This document shows, piece by piece, positions 1 through 8,716 of a DNA stretch of 64,000 nt (its first letter is position 1; each line of letters opens with the position of its first letter). The translations under genes and the position numbers were made by a program. The notes below the pieces were generated by a model. It saw only the letters and a program-made list of their open reading frames with translations, did no database searches and was not told the origin of the DNA. This DNA is from Pseudomonas mohnii (GTDB taxonomy: Bacteria; Pseudomonadota; Gammaproteobacteria; Pseudomonadales; Pseudomonadaceae), in NCBI RefSeq assembly GCF_900105115.1, contig NZ_FNRV01000001.1, positions 5,769,501 through 5,833,500 on the forward strand. The letters are read 5' to 3'.

Positions 1-311
1 AAATCGAGGGTTCGAGCAGGCCCTCAGAGGCGGCGCGCAAGGCGAAGTCAGCTTCGACATCGACCACGTCCCATTGCACGTTGCCGCTTTCGACCATGGC
101 TTTGAGCTTGCCGTAGTCGGTCGGGCCATCCTGGACCACCGTGATGCCGCTGGCCTTGCTGAACGGGTCGGCCCAGGCCTGCTTCTGCGCGTCCTGGGTG
201 CTGCCGCCCCAGCTGACGAAGTTGACGCTTTCAGCCGCCATTGCCACGTGACTGGCCGTGGCCAGCAAACCCGCGAACAGTACTGCGGTTGCACGTTTGT
301 TCAACACCATT
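1..311 (-). CDS. ABC transporter periplasmic substrate-binding protein, polyamine type (3' end outside window)
   Basis: The reverse strand reads a signal peptide (start MVLNKRATAV, hydrophobic core, cleavage near AMA-AES) followed by a mature start ESVNFVSWGG and the stretch DGPTDYGKLKAMVESGNVQWDVVDVE. This is the usual N-terminus of PotD/SpuD-like extracellular solute-binding proteins. About 103 residues are present and the rest lies left of the window. ATG at 311 is preferred over GTG at 317 because GAGG sits 8 nt upstream of the ATG. By family, the product would bind a polyamine or small organic cation in the periplasm and deliver it to an ABC permease. An operator lies 150 bp upstream and is shared with the ribB and DUF1185 promoters, suggesting that it imports the substrate of that regulon. 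Confidence 0.85.
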
Positions 312-462
312 TTCACGCCCTCATTTGTTGTGTTTTTGAGCGGGCTTTGTATTGCCCGCCTATCGGGAGCAGTAGGTCCATCTGGCCTCTAAAGGCGACC
401 GTGCCAAGGGCTGTTATTGGTGCTTTCCCTGCCGGGCGCACTTGGCTAAATCGTTCGGTCTA

Positions 463-487
463 TGGAATATCATATTATGGTATTCCA
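463..487. promoter_or_regulatory. Operator A: imperfect 25-bp palindrome upstream of the binding-protein gene
   Basis: The stretch begins TGGAATATCA and ends TATGGTATTCCA, an inverted repeat with one mismatched pair in each 10-base arm. Read on the minus strand, its first 16 bases (TGGAATACCATAATAT) match 14 of 16 positions of the motif at 1763-1778 and 11703-11718. It is likely the control site for the gene starting at 311. Confidence 0.6.
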
Positions 488-575
488 AACTTTGTGCAAG
501 CATTTTGCCTTACCGGCTATCTGCCGAATCGGTTTTATTTGGAAAACTTCGGTGCCTCTGATCGCCACAATTCCA

Positions 576-597
576 TGGGGGAGCGAGCTTGCTCCCA
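576..597. repeat. REP-like hairpin
   Basis: The inverted repeat TGGGGGAGC / GCTCCCA surrounds a short GAGCTT loop. It has the core of the Pseudomonas REP sequence (GGGAGCGAGC...GCTCCC) and lies just downstream of the ribB stop. It may also stabilise the ribB transcript 3' end. Apart from this and operator A, nothing gene-like is visible in 312-618. Confidence 0.7.
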
Positions 598-618
598 CCG
601 GGGCAAATTCCGCTCGGA

Positions 619-1728
619 TCACTGGGTAAACGCAATACTCTCCACCACCTCCAGGTCGTACCCGGTCAAACCGGCGTATTTCAGCGGTGGCCCCAAGTGC
701 CGCAGTTTGCCCACACCCAGGTTCTGCAAGATCTGCGCCCCGGTGCCGACTTCCGAATAGATCCGTGACTGCGAACGGCTGAACTGCCGTGGCGGTTGGG
801 TCAATTGTGGTACGCGCTCCAGCAACGCTTGCGAGGATTCGTGATTGGCCAACACCACGACCACGCCACATCCTTCTTCAGCCACTCGCTGTAACGCCGC
901 CCACAACGTCCAGTTGGACGGCCCGCTGTACTCGGCGCCGACCAGGTCGCGCAACGGGTCGATCACATGCACGCGCACCAGCGTCGGTTGTTCGCGACGC
1001 ACGTCACCCATGACCATTGCCATGTGCACACCGCCTTCGATGCGATCCTCAAAGGTGATCAGACGGAAGGTGCCATGCACCGTTGGCAGCTCGCGCTCGC
1101 CGATGCGTACGACCGTGTGCTCGGTACTTAAACGATAGTGGATCAAATCGGCGATGGTGCCGATCTTGATCCCGTGTTTGCGCGCGAACACTTCCAGATC
1201 CGGGCGACGGGCCATGGTGCCGTCGTCGTTCATGACTTCAACGATCACCGAGGCCGGTGTGAAACCGGCCAGGCGTGCCAGGTCGCAACCGGCCTCGGTA
1301 TGCCCGGCGCGGGTCAGGACGCCGCCTTCCCGGGCGCGCAACGGGAAGATGTGCCCCGGCTGCACGATATCGGCGGCACTCGCGCCTTGGGCGACGGCAG
1401 CGGCGACGGTACGCGCCCGATCAGCGGCGGAGATGCCGGTGGTCACGCCGACGGCGGCTTCAATCGACACGGTGAACGCCGTGCTGAACACGCTGCCATT
1501 GCTCGGCACCATCTGTTCCAGGCCAAGGCGCTGGCAGTGCTCGTCGGTCAGGGTCAGACAGATCAGCCCGCGTGCTTCCCGGGCCATGAAGCTGATGGCT
1601 TCGGCGCTGCAACGGTCGGCGGCGAGCAACAGGTCGCCTTCGTTTTCCCGGTCTTCGTCGTCAACCAGGAGCACCATCTTGCCTTGGCGGTAGTCTTCGA
1701 TGATTTCTTCGATGCTGTTGAAGGCCAT
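619..1728 (-). CDS. ribB: 3,4-dihydroxy-2-butanone-4-phosphate synthase with degenerate GTP cyclohydrolase II domain
   Basis: 369 residues. Residues 1-205 carry the RibB signature (VLLVDDEDRENEGDLLLAAD, LTRAGHTEAGCDLARLAG), which converts ribulose 5-phosphate to the four-carbon riboflavin precursor. The remainder aligns with the RibA (GTP cyclohydrolase II) fold. Where active enzymes have the zinc-binding cysteine cluster (SECLTGD...RCDCG), this protein reads VIDPLRDLVGAEYSGPSNW with no cysteines, so the second activity is almost certainly lost (RibBX type). ATG at 1728 starts the conserved MAFNSIEEII; a longer upstream reading would cross operator B. The gene diverges from the DUF1330 gene across a 71-bp region holding operator B. 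This is probably an extra ribB inside a catabolic regulon, supplying flavin on demand; whether the housekeeping copy lies elsewhere cannot be seen. Confidence 0.9.
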   Translation of the reverse strand: MAFNSIEEIIEDYRQGKMVLLVDDEDRENEGDLLLAADRCSAEAISFMAREARGLICLTLTDEHCQRLGLEQMVPSNGSVFSTAFTVSIEAAVGVTTGISAADRARTVAAAVAQGASAADIVQPGHIFPLRAREGGVLTRAGHTEAGCDLARLAGFTPASVIVEVMNDDGTMARRPDLEVFARKHGIKIGTIADLIHYRLSTEHTVVRIGERELPTVHGTFRLITFEDRIEGGVHMAMVMGDVRREQPTLVRVHVIDPLRDLVGAEYSGPSNWTLWAALQRVAEEGCGVVVVLANHESSQALLERVPQLTQPPRQFSRSQSRIYSEVGTGAQILQNLGVGKLRHLGPPLKYAGLTGYDLEVVESIAFTQ

Positions 1729-1762
1729 GTGAGGATTCTCGGTGTTTGTTGGAAATATTTTG

Positions 1763-1778
1763 TGGTATACCATAATAC
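1763..1778. promoter_or_regulatory. Operator B between ribB and the DUF1330 gene
   Basis: The 16-mer TGGTATACCATAATAC contains the perfect palindrome TGGTATACCA. It is identical to the site at 11703-11718. The GT-N2-AC core is characteristic of operators bound by GntR/FCD (FadR-subfamily) repressors, and such a regulator is encoded at 5287-6039. The site lies in the 71-bp gap between two divergent genes, 34 bp upstream of the ribB start and 21 bp upstream of the DUF1330 start. Confidence 0.65.
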
Positions 1779-1799
1779 AAAACAACCGGAGAGGTCACT

Positions 1800-2096
1800 A
1801 TGAAGGCGTACTGGATTGCTCACGTGGATATCACCGATCCCGTTCAATACAGCCAATACACCCAGCGGGCGCCGAAGGCGTTTGCCGAATACGGCGGACG
1901 GATATTGGCGCGTGGTGGGCGCAGCGAGGCGATGGAAGGGCGGCCGACACCGCAACGCAGCGTGGTGATCGAGTTCGATTCCTATGACCAGGCGGTGGCC
2001 TGTTATCGGTCGGATCTTTATCAGGAGGCCAGGGGGCACCGCGAGGGTGTGGCTCGGGCTGAGGTGATTATTGTCGAGGGGGTGGTGCCGGTTTGA
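1800..2096 (+). CDS. DUF1330 domain protein
   Basis: 98 residues with the DUF1330 (dimeric alpha/beta-barrel) layout: MKAYWIAHVDITDPVQYSQY, then FAEYGGRILARGG, then VVIEFDSYDQAVACYRSDLYQEA. Family members are small cytosolic ferredoxin-like-fold proteins, often next to catabolic oxygenases, with no settled enzymatic role. The ribosome site GGAGAGG is 5 nt before the ATG. It is divergent from ribB and shares operator B, so it is probably co-induced with the rest of the regulon. Confidence 0.85.
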   Translation: MKAYWIAHVDITDPVQYSQYTQRAPKAFAEYGGRILARGGRSEAMEGRPTPQRSVVIEFDSYDQAVACYRSDLYQEARGHREGVARAEVIIVEGVVPV

Positions 2097-2149
2097 GGGG
2101 TGGTCCCCGGATCGACTGTAGGAGCTTGCCAGCGGCGGCGGCCTGACAG

Positions 2150-2250
2150 CCGACCTGTGTGTGGTTGACTGGGTACATATCCGTTGCTGCGGTAGTGGCG
2201 GCTGGCGGTTTCGCCCTTACGGCGACTTACTTTTTTTTCAAACCGGTACG
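2150..2250. repeat. Left part of an intergenic repeat interrupted by the IS
   Basis: This GC-rich stretch (GCTGCGGTAGTGGCGGCTGG... then a run of eight T and CAAACC) has no credible ORF. It resembles the first part of long intergenic repeats I recall from fluorescens-group genomes, whose continuation (AAACGCCAAAAA...GCTCGCCCCGAGCG) is found at 3892 on the far side of the IS. The assignment to a repeat family is from memory; the match across the IS is inference. Confidence 0.45.
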
Positions 2251-2284
2251 TGTCAAGGTAACTGTCGCCTTAGTCCTACAGTTG

Positions 2285-3295
2285 TTAGCCCGTTGCGTCC
2301 TTAATTTCAGGGCGCTCTGGGTTTAAATACACCGCATCTGCCAGCTTCCAGTTGCGTGTTCGAGTGCTCCAGCGGCTCGGATTAACCTCCCTGGCATCCT
2401 CATAAAGCACTGTCCTAGCTTGTAATAGAGCCGTTGCTTTGCCTTCGTGCCGCTCGTTTGGCGTCACGTATTTCAGGGCACTGTGGCGGTGATCTTCGTT
2501 GTACCACTCGATAAATTTCTGCACCCAAAGCCTTGCCTCAGTAACCGTATCAAATGGTTGATCCGGCCAGAGGGGGCAGTACTTTGCGGTACGGAAAAGT
2601 GCTTCGGCGTAAGCGTTGTCATTGCTCACCCTTGGTCGACTAAAGGATGGCTCGACGCCCAGGGCAATCATGCTTTCGCGTAACAAGGAACCTCTCATGA
2701 CGTGGCCGTTATCCGAGTGCAGGACCAACGGACGACCCGCTGTATGTTCACGCAAGCATCCCTTTCTAAGCAGCTCACACGCGTGTTCGGCACATTCCAC
2801 CTCATGCACTTCATTGGCTACCAGCTTGCGGCTGTAGACATCCTTGACCATGTACCAATAGAAAAAACGACCTCTGACAGTGCTGGGCAGCCAAGTGATA
2901 TCCCAGCACCAAACCTGATTGGGAGCGTCTGCGCGATGCGTTGTCAGCACCCTGCGTTTCGGGGCTTTGGCTCGGCCGCGACGCACGTTTTGATTAGCGG
3001 CTTTTAACACACGGTAAAACGTCGACTCCGAAGCCAGGTAGATACCTTCATCAGCCAGTTTTGGAACGATTTGGTGCGGGGTGAGGCTGGCGTAGCCAGC
3101 CTGATTGGCAGCATCAAGCACCGCTTGGCGCTCTGTATCACTGAGCTTGTTGGCCGGAGCTGCCCGTTGAGCTAACAGTCGTCCATCACAGTCCGCGTGT
3201 CGCCAGCGTTGAACTGTTCGCAGGCTCAGCCCCAGTTCATTACAGGCTTGATATCGGCGAGCACCATTGAGCACCGCGTCCGCAATCAACTTCAT
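2285..3295 (-). CDS. IS3-family transposase OrfB (DDE integrase)
   Basis: 336 residues from an internal ATG, with an rve integrase core. The DDE triad is visible as WDITW (first D), HSDNG (second D) and DNAYAEALFR (E). An N-terminal HTH-like segment (LGLSLRTVQRWRHADCDG) is present. The reading frame is open upstream of the ATG for 21 codons to the slippery site at 3357-3364, so the functional product is probably the OrfAB fusion. It catalyses copy-out/paste-in transposition of the element. Confidence 0.9.
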   Translation of the reverse strand: MKLIADAVLNGARRYQACNELGLSLRTVQRWRHADCDGRLLAQRAAPANKLSDTERQAVLDAANQAGYASLTPHQIVPKLADEGIYLASESTFYRVLKAANQNVRRGRAKAPKRRVLTTHRADAPNQVWCWDITWLPSTVRGRFFYWYMVKDVYSRKLVANEVHEVECAEHACELLRKGCLREHTAGRPLVLHSDNGHVMRGSLLRESMIALGVEPSFSRPRVSNDNAYAEALFRTAKYCPLWPDQPFDTVTEARLWVQKFIEWYNEDHRHSALKYVTPNERHEGKATALLQARTVLYEDAREVNPSRWSTRTRNWKLADAVYLNPERPEIKDATG

Positions 3296-3321
3296 GGCTT
3301 GCGTACGATCAGAGGCGTTGA

Positions 3322-3822
3322 TCAGTCTTCCTTGTCCTTGCCCCAGATCGCATTGGCTTTTTTTCTGAGTTCCAGCAAAGCCACCGCCTCCGCACGTCCG
3401 GCGTCAGACTGTATCAATTGACGCTCAAGTATTTTGATACGCCGTTGCTCGGCCGTCTTAGAGGTTCGGGAGTTGAGATCAACGACCGGATTGGCGTTTT
3501 GGCATGCCAGTCGCCACTGCTGGATTTGCTCAGGGTAAATGCCTTTAATTCGGCAATACTGAGAGATCTCCACCTCGCTCAACGGCCCGGTTTCCATGAC
3601 AGCATTGAATTTATCGGCGCTAGACCATTGGTCGCTGGTCTTGCCGTTTCCCGGCACGATCAAGCCTTTATCTCTAGCCATTTGTCTCCAATTTCGCAGT
3701 GACTGTGGTGTGAGATTGAGCGCAACGGCAAGTTCTGCCACTGATCGATTGAGGGGCGGCATCATTTGCAAAACGACCCAGTCTTTGAAGTCGTTGTCGT
3801 AGCGTTTACCTAACTTGGACAT
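3322..3822 (-). CDS. IS3-family OrfA (DNA-binding transposase subunit)
   Basis: 166 residues with two HTH-type segments (SVAELAVALNLTPQSLRNWRQMA near residues 28-50 and VEISQYCRIKGIYPEQIQQWR near 82-102). A C-terminal leucine/charged stretch (ILERQLIQSDAGRAEAVALLELRKK) is suited to a leucine-zipper interaction with OrfAB. It binds the element ends. It terminates 26 bp before the OrfB ATG, in a different frame. Confidence 0.88.
   Translation of the reverse strand: MSKLGKRYDNDFKDWVVLQMMPPLNRSVAELAVALNLTPQSLRNWRQMARDKGLIVPGNGKTSDQWSSADKFNAVMETGPLSEVEISQYCRIKGIYPEQIQQWRLACQNANPVVDLNSRTSKTAEQRRIKILERQLIQSDAGRAEAVALLELRKKANAIWGKDKED
3357..3364 (-). other. Programmed -1 frameshift site (A7G) joining orfA to orfB
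   Basis: On the minus strand the sequence is AAAAAAAG, with orfA codons AGA-AAA-AAA-GCC, so the heptamer A-AAA-AAA is in the phase needed for a -1 slip. After the slip the frame reads AGC CAA TGC ... for 21 codons without a stop and runs into the OrfB ATG at 3295. This is the classic IS3 device for making OrfAB transposase. Confidence 0.85.
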
Positions 3823-3886
3823 TGTTATGCACCTTCGCCCTCTTGAATGAACGAGTCAATCAACAAGGGCGACAGGTAGCCTGACA

Positions 3887-4180
3887 CGGAGGGAAACGCC
3901 AAAAAAAAGATAAGCAAAAAAAGGCTCGCCCCGAGCGTCCGGCCCCTCGCTTGGGCTCGGCGTTCCTTCACTCCGGTATCCATCCGGGGACACTGCCCTC
4001 CGGTCTGCTTCGCGACGACCTGCATGCAGCGTGTTCGACTGCGTCGAACGGCGCTGCGCGCCACTCCCCGGATGCACACCTCCACTCAGCCTACCGAAGG
4101 GGCGGGTGGATCAAGATCAAAAGCTGCAGGCGAGCTAACGCTCGCCCTGATGAGTGGTTAAGAGCAGGGTGGCGCGCCTT
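3887..4180. repeat. Right part of the long intergenic repeat (non-coding)
   Basis: This holds the likely continuation of the repeat interrupted by the IS: AAACGCCAAAAAAAAGATAAGC, then the GGCTCGCCCCGAGCGTCCGG block, several short inverted repeats (e.g. GTTCGACTGCGTCGAAC near 4029-4045) and CTAACGCTCGCCCTGATGAG. Two ORFs on the minus strand and one on the plus strand overlap here with skewed, low-complexity translations and no ribosome sites. I read it as non-coding. Confidence 0.45.
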
Positions 4181-4718
4181 GCTTTTCCGTAGGAGCGAGC
4201 CTGCTCGCGATGGACTTGAGAACACCGCGGGGTGTCAGACTCCCCCGCGTTTTCGTTGACGACCATCGTCGGAACGCCGCTGTGCTTTTCTGTAGGAGCG
4301 AGCCTGCTCGCGATGGACTTGAGAACACCGCGAGGTGTCAGACTCCCCCGCATTTTCGTTGACGACCATCGTCGGAACGCCGCTGTGCTTTTCTGTAGGA
4401 GCGAGCCTGCTCGCGATGGACTTGAGAACACCGCGGGGTGCCAGACTCCCCAGCGTTATCGTTGACGACCATCGTCGGAACGCCGCTGTGCTTTTCTGTG
4501 GGAGCGAGCCTGCTCGCGATGGACTTGAGAACACCGCGAGGTGTCAGACTCCCCCGCGTTTTCGTTGACGACCATCGTCGGAACGCCGCTGTGCTTTTCT
4601 GTGGGAGCGAGCCTGCTCGCGATGGACTTGAGAACACTGCGGGGTGTCAGACTCCCCCGCGTTTTCGTTGACGACCATCGTCGGAACGCCGCCCGGAGCA
4701 GGCTCGCTCCTACAAGGG
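4181..4718. repeat. Five-copy 103-bp tandem array closed by an inverted REP
   Basis: Copies begin at 4181, 4284, 4387, 4490 and 4593 with only a few substitutions each. Each unit contains a REP core (AGGAGCGAGCCTGCTCGCGA) plus a spacer ending GACGACCATCGTCGGAACGC, itself a small palindrome. After the fifth copy comes one REP in opposite orientation (GGAGCAGGCTCGCTCCTACA, about 4695-4714). The same REP-spacer-inverted-REP plan occurs once at 8090-8203, so the array looks like internal amplification of one REP doublet. All apparent ORFs here are repeat translations. Confidence 0.9.
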
Positions 4719-4720
4719 CG

Positions 4721-6039
<1,319 letters not shown>

Positions 6040-6127
6040 GGGGTCCGCTCTGATTGTGGCTGTCCATGCAAAAAAAGCACTTCGATTGCAGCAATCTCCG
6101 TGCTCGTCAGATCAAACAGCCAAGGGG

Positions 6128-6517
6128 TTAACTGGAGGCCTCGGCATCGGCTTCGGCGAAGGCTTCTCGGGCGAGCCGGAAACTGTCGACGGCGGCGGGA
6201 ACACCACAATATATGCCGACCTGAAGCAGAATTTCGCGTATTTGCTCACGACTCAAGCCGTTACGCAAGGCGCCGCGCACATGCAGCTTGAGTTCGTGAG
6301 GCCGGTTGAGCGCCGAGATCATCGCCAGGTTGATCATGCTGCGCTCCTTGAGGGACAAGCCCTCGCGCCCCCAGACGTGACCCCAGCAGTATTCGGTGAC
6401 CATTTCCTGCAGAGGGCGGGTGAAGTCGTCGGCGTTCTCGATGGAGCGATTGACATAGGCTTCGCCCAGCACCTGGGTACGGATCTGCAAGCCTTTCTCG
6501 TACTTCTCGTTGCTCAT
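6128..6517 (-). CDS. Carboxymuconolactone decarboxylase family protein
   Basis: 129 residues with the PcaC-like fold signature: YEKGLQIRTQVLGEAYVNRSIENADDFTRPLQEMVTEYCWGHVWGREGL, then SMINLAMISALNRPHELKLHVRGALRNGLSREQIREILLQVGIYCGVPAAVDSF. The pattern matches 4-carboxymuconolactone decarboxylase homologues, but no other protocatechuate genes are adjacent. It more likely acts on a small ring-opened intermediate of this cluster, or as an isomerase/decarboxylase of unknown specificity. It lies 81 bp after the SSADH gene, on the same strand. Confidence 0.85.
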   Translation of the reverse strand: MSNEKYEKGLQIRTQVLGEAYVNRSIENADDFTRPLQEMVTEYCWGHVWGREGLSLKERSMINLAMISALNRPHELKLHVRGALRNGLSREQIREILLQVGIYCGVPAAVDSFRLAREAFAEADAEASS

Positions 6518-6598
6518 TGCATGTGTCTCCTGTGGCGCTCAGATCTCGAGGCTGTGCTGTTGGCCGCAGCGCGGCTCCTGCCGTTTGGCCAAACTGAC

Positions 6599-8050
6599 TT
6601 AGAGCCCACCCATCAGGGTGTATTTAAGTTCAAGGTAGTCCTCGATGCCGTACTTGGAGCCTTCACGGCCCAGGCCTGAGGACTTGATTCCGCCAAACGG
6701 CGCGACTTCGGTGGAAATCAGCCCTTCGTTGATCCCGACCATGCCGTATTCCAACGCTTCGCTCATGCGCCAGGCACGACCCAGATCGCGGGTGTAGCAG
6801 TAGGCGGCCAGGCCGAATTCGGTGTCGTTGGCCATGTGCACGGCCTCGGCTTCGCTGTCGAAGCGGAACACCGCCGCCAGCGGGCCGAAGGTTTCTTCCC
6901 GGGCGACTTTCATCTGCGTGGTGACGCCGGCCAGCACGGTCGGCTGGAAGAAGCCGTTGCCCAGCGCATGGCGTTCGCCGCCGCACAGCAGGCGCGCGCC
7001 CTGGGCCAGTGCGTCCTGTACGTGGTCTTCGACCTTGGCCACGGCGCGTTCGTTGATCAATGGACCCTGAGTGATGCCCGCCTCGAAACCGCTGCCAACC
7101 TTGAGCTGCGAAACCCGCTCGGCCAGCCGGGCGACAAAGGCGTCATGAATGCCGTCCTGCACCAGGAAGCGGTTGACGCAGACGCAGGTCTGCCCGGCAT
7201 TGCGGAACTTGGCAATCAGCGCGCCTTCCACGGCACGCTCCAGGTCGGCATCGTCGAAGACGATGAACGGCGCGTTCCCGCCCAGTTCCAGCGAAACCTT
7301 TTTCAACGTCGGCGCGCACTGCGCCATCAGCAATTTGCCAATCGCCGTGGAGCCAGTGAACGACAGTTTGCGCACCCGGGGGCTGGCGGTCAGTTCGCCA
7401 CCGATGGCAATGGCGTCGCCGGTGATCACGTTGAAGATGCCCGCAGGAATACCGGCCTGTTCGGCCAACGCGGCCATGGCCAGGGCCGAGAACGGCGTTT
7501 CCGGCGCTGGCTTGACGATGCACGGGCAGCCAGCGGCCAGTGCCGGGCCGGCCTTGCGGGTGATCATCGCCGCCGGGAAGTTCCACGGTGTAATGGCCGC
7601 GACCACGCCAATCGGTTCTTTGCTGACGACGATGCGTGCATCGCCCTTGTGGCTGGGAATGGTGTCGCCGTAGATGCGTTTGGCTTCTTCAGCGAACCAC
7701 TCGATGAAGCTGGCGGCGTAGAGAATTTCACCCTTGGCTTCGGCCAATGGCTTGCCCTGTTCGAGGGTGAGGATTTCAGCGAGGGCGTCGGCGTTTTCCA
7801 GCATCAGGGCGTGCCAGCGCTTGAGTGTGTTGCTGCGTTCCTTGGCGGTCAGTGCACGCCAGGCCGGCCAGGCGTTGTTGGCGGCTTCGATGGCCAGGCG
7901 CGCATGCTCGGCACCGAGGTTCGGCACCCGACCGATGAGTTCACCGGTGGCCGGGTTGAAGATGTCCTGTTGCGCGCCGTCGGGTGCATCCAGCCATTGG
8001 CCGTTGATGTACGCCTGCTGGCGGAACAGTGATGAGGCTGCTGGGCTCAT
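6599..8050 (-). CDS. NAD(P)-dependent succinate-semialdehyde dehydrogenase-like aldehyde dehydrogenase
   Basis: 483 residues, full-length ALDH of the GabD type: ITPWNFPAAMITRK, FTGSTAIGK (cofactor loop), catalytic glutamate in LELGGNAPFIVFDDADL, catalytic cysteine in NAGQTCVCVNRF, and the ending GREGSKYGIEDYLELKYTLMGGL. It oxidises a short semialdehyde to the acid; succinate semialdehyde is the usual substrate of closest relatives. The start ATG at 8050 (MSPAASSLFRQQAYINGQW) fits the family; the longer frame runs into a REP element. It is probably the last oxidation step before central metabolism in this regulon. Confidence 0.88.
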   Translation of the reverse strand: MSPAASSLFRQQAYINGQWLDAPDGAQQDIFNPATGELIGRVPNLGAEHARLAIEAANNAWPAWRALTAKERSNTLKRWHALMLENADALAEILTLEQGKPLAEAKGEILYAASFIEWFAEEAKRIYGDTIPSHKGDARIVVSKEPIGVVAAITPWNFPAAMITRKAGPALAAGCPCIVKPAPETPFSALAMAALAEQAGIPAGIFNVITGDAIAIGGELTASPRVRKLSFTGSTAIGKLLMAQCAPTLKKVSLELGGNAPFIVFDDADLERAVEGALIAKFRNAGQTCVCVNRFLVQDGIHDAFVARLAERVSQLKVGSGFEAGITQGPLINERAVAKVEDHVQDALAQGARLLCGGERHALGNGFFQPTVLAGVTTQMKVAREETFGPLAAVFRFDSEAEAVHMANDTEFGLAAYCYTRDLGRAWRMSEALEYGMVGINEGLISTEVAPFGGIKSSGLGREGSKYGIEDYLELKYTLMGGL

Positions 8051-8089
8051 GCCGGCTCCTGACAAAATTAAAAGATCTGCGCGGCCCCT

Positions 8090-8203
8090 TGTAGGAGCGA
8101 GCCTGCTCGCGAAAAACCCGAGAACGCCAAGGGCTGTCAGGCAGCACGCGTTATCGTTCACGACCATCGTCGGAGCGCCGCCCGGAGCGGGCTCGCTCCT
8201 ACA
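8090..8203. repeat. REP doublet (REP - spacer - inverted REP)
   Basis: A REP core TGTAGGAGCGAGCCTGCTCGC is followed by a spacer containing CGACCATCGTCGGAGCG, then an inverted REP ending AGCGGGCTCGCTCCTACA. It has the same plan and spacer as the units of the 4181-4718 array. It sits inside the gene run, between the flavin reductase and SSADH genes, where it could act as an mRNA-stabilising or processing hairpin. Confidence 0.8.
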
Positions 8204-8218
8204 GGGGGGTGTGAACCA

Positions 8219-8704
8219 TCAGCCCAGCGCGGGCAGCGGCCCCAGTTTGCCTTTGTGGTAGACCATCGGCGTCACCGGTTGCGCGGGCAAAATGAGGTTC
8301 TTCACTGCGCCGACGATGATGGCGTGATCGCCGCCGTCGTATTCACGCCACAGTTCGCACTCGATGATTGCCGTGGCCTTGGCCAGCAACGGGTTGCCGA
8401 GTTCGCTCAGGTGCCAGTCGATGCCTTTGGCCTTGTCCTTGCCTTTGCCGGCAAAGGCATAGGCTTCGGCGGTCTGGTCGGCGGACAGCAAGTGAATCGC
8501 GAATTGCTTGCTGTCGCGCAGCACCGGGTAGGTGTCCGAGGCGTAGTTGGGGCAGAACAGCACCAGCGCCGGATCGATCGACAGCGCACTGAATGCGCTG
8601 GCGGTGATGCCGACGATGCCGCCGTCGGGGTCCAGGGTGGTGACCACCGTGACGCCGGACGGAAACGAACTCATGACGTCTTTGTAAATGCCGGGTTCGA
8701 TCAT
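8219..8704 (-). CDS. Flavin reductase-like protein (FMN reductase of a two-component monooxygenase)
   Basis: 161 residues of the flavin_reduct/RutF type: MSSFPSGVTVVTT near residue 11, GITASAFSALSIDPALVLFCPN, FAIHLLSADQTAEAYAFAGKG, and a C-terminal DHAIIVGAVKNL. Such proteins reduce FMN or FAD with NAD(P)H and hand it to a partner oxygenase. The partner (a luciferase-like or EmoA/RutA-like monooxygenase) is not in the window and may lie left of position 1. It starts 12 bp after the ALDH stop, so the two are in one transcript. Confidence 0.87.
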   Translation of the reverse strand: MIEPGIYKDVMSSFPSGVTVVTTLDPDGGIVGITASAFSALSIDPALVLFCPNYASDTYPVLRDSKQFAIHLLSADQTAEAYAFAGKGKDKAKGIDWHLSELGNPLLAKATAIIECELWREYDGGDHAIIVGAVKNLILPAQPVTPMVYHKGKLGPLPALG

Positions 8705-8716
8705 TTCTCTGGACTC

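Larger units (their letters stand above)
2251..3886 (-). mobile_element. IS3-family insertion sequence, 1636 bp, apparently intact
   Basis: The ends are imperfect inverted repeats: TGTCAAGGTAACTGTCGCC at 2251-2269 and the reverse complement of TGTCAGGCTACCTGTCGCC at 3868-3886 (16 of 19 matches, TG...CA termini). Inside are overlapping-frame orfA and orfB with a slippery heptamer, the standard IS3 organisation. No obvious 3-5 bp target duplication is visible (left flank ...GGTACG, right flank CGGAGG...), so the copy may be old or its flanks may have rearranged. It sits between the DUF1330 gene and a REP array. The transposase frames show no internal stop. Confidence 0.9.

Noticed and set aside
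3825..4259. ORFs of 73-102 residues right of the IS
   Set aside because: They overlap on both strands within repeat DNA and lack ribosome sites.
4232..4671. Several overlapping 77-105 residue ORFs on both strands
   Set aside because: They are translations of the 103-bp tandem repeat, spaced exactly 103 bp apart, with no ribosome sites.
4181..4718. The regular repeats could be a CRISPR array
   Set aside because: The units are 103 bp and repeat almost completely, spacers included. There are no variable spacers, and the REP cores identify them as REP-derived.
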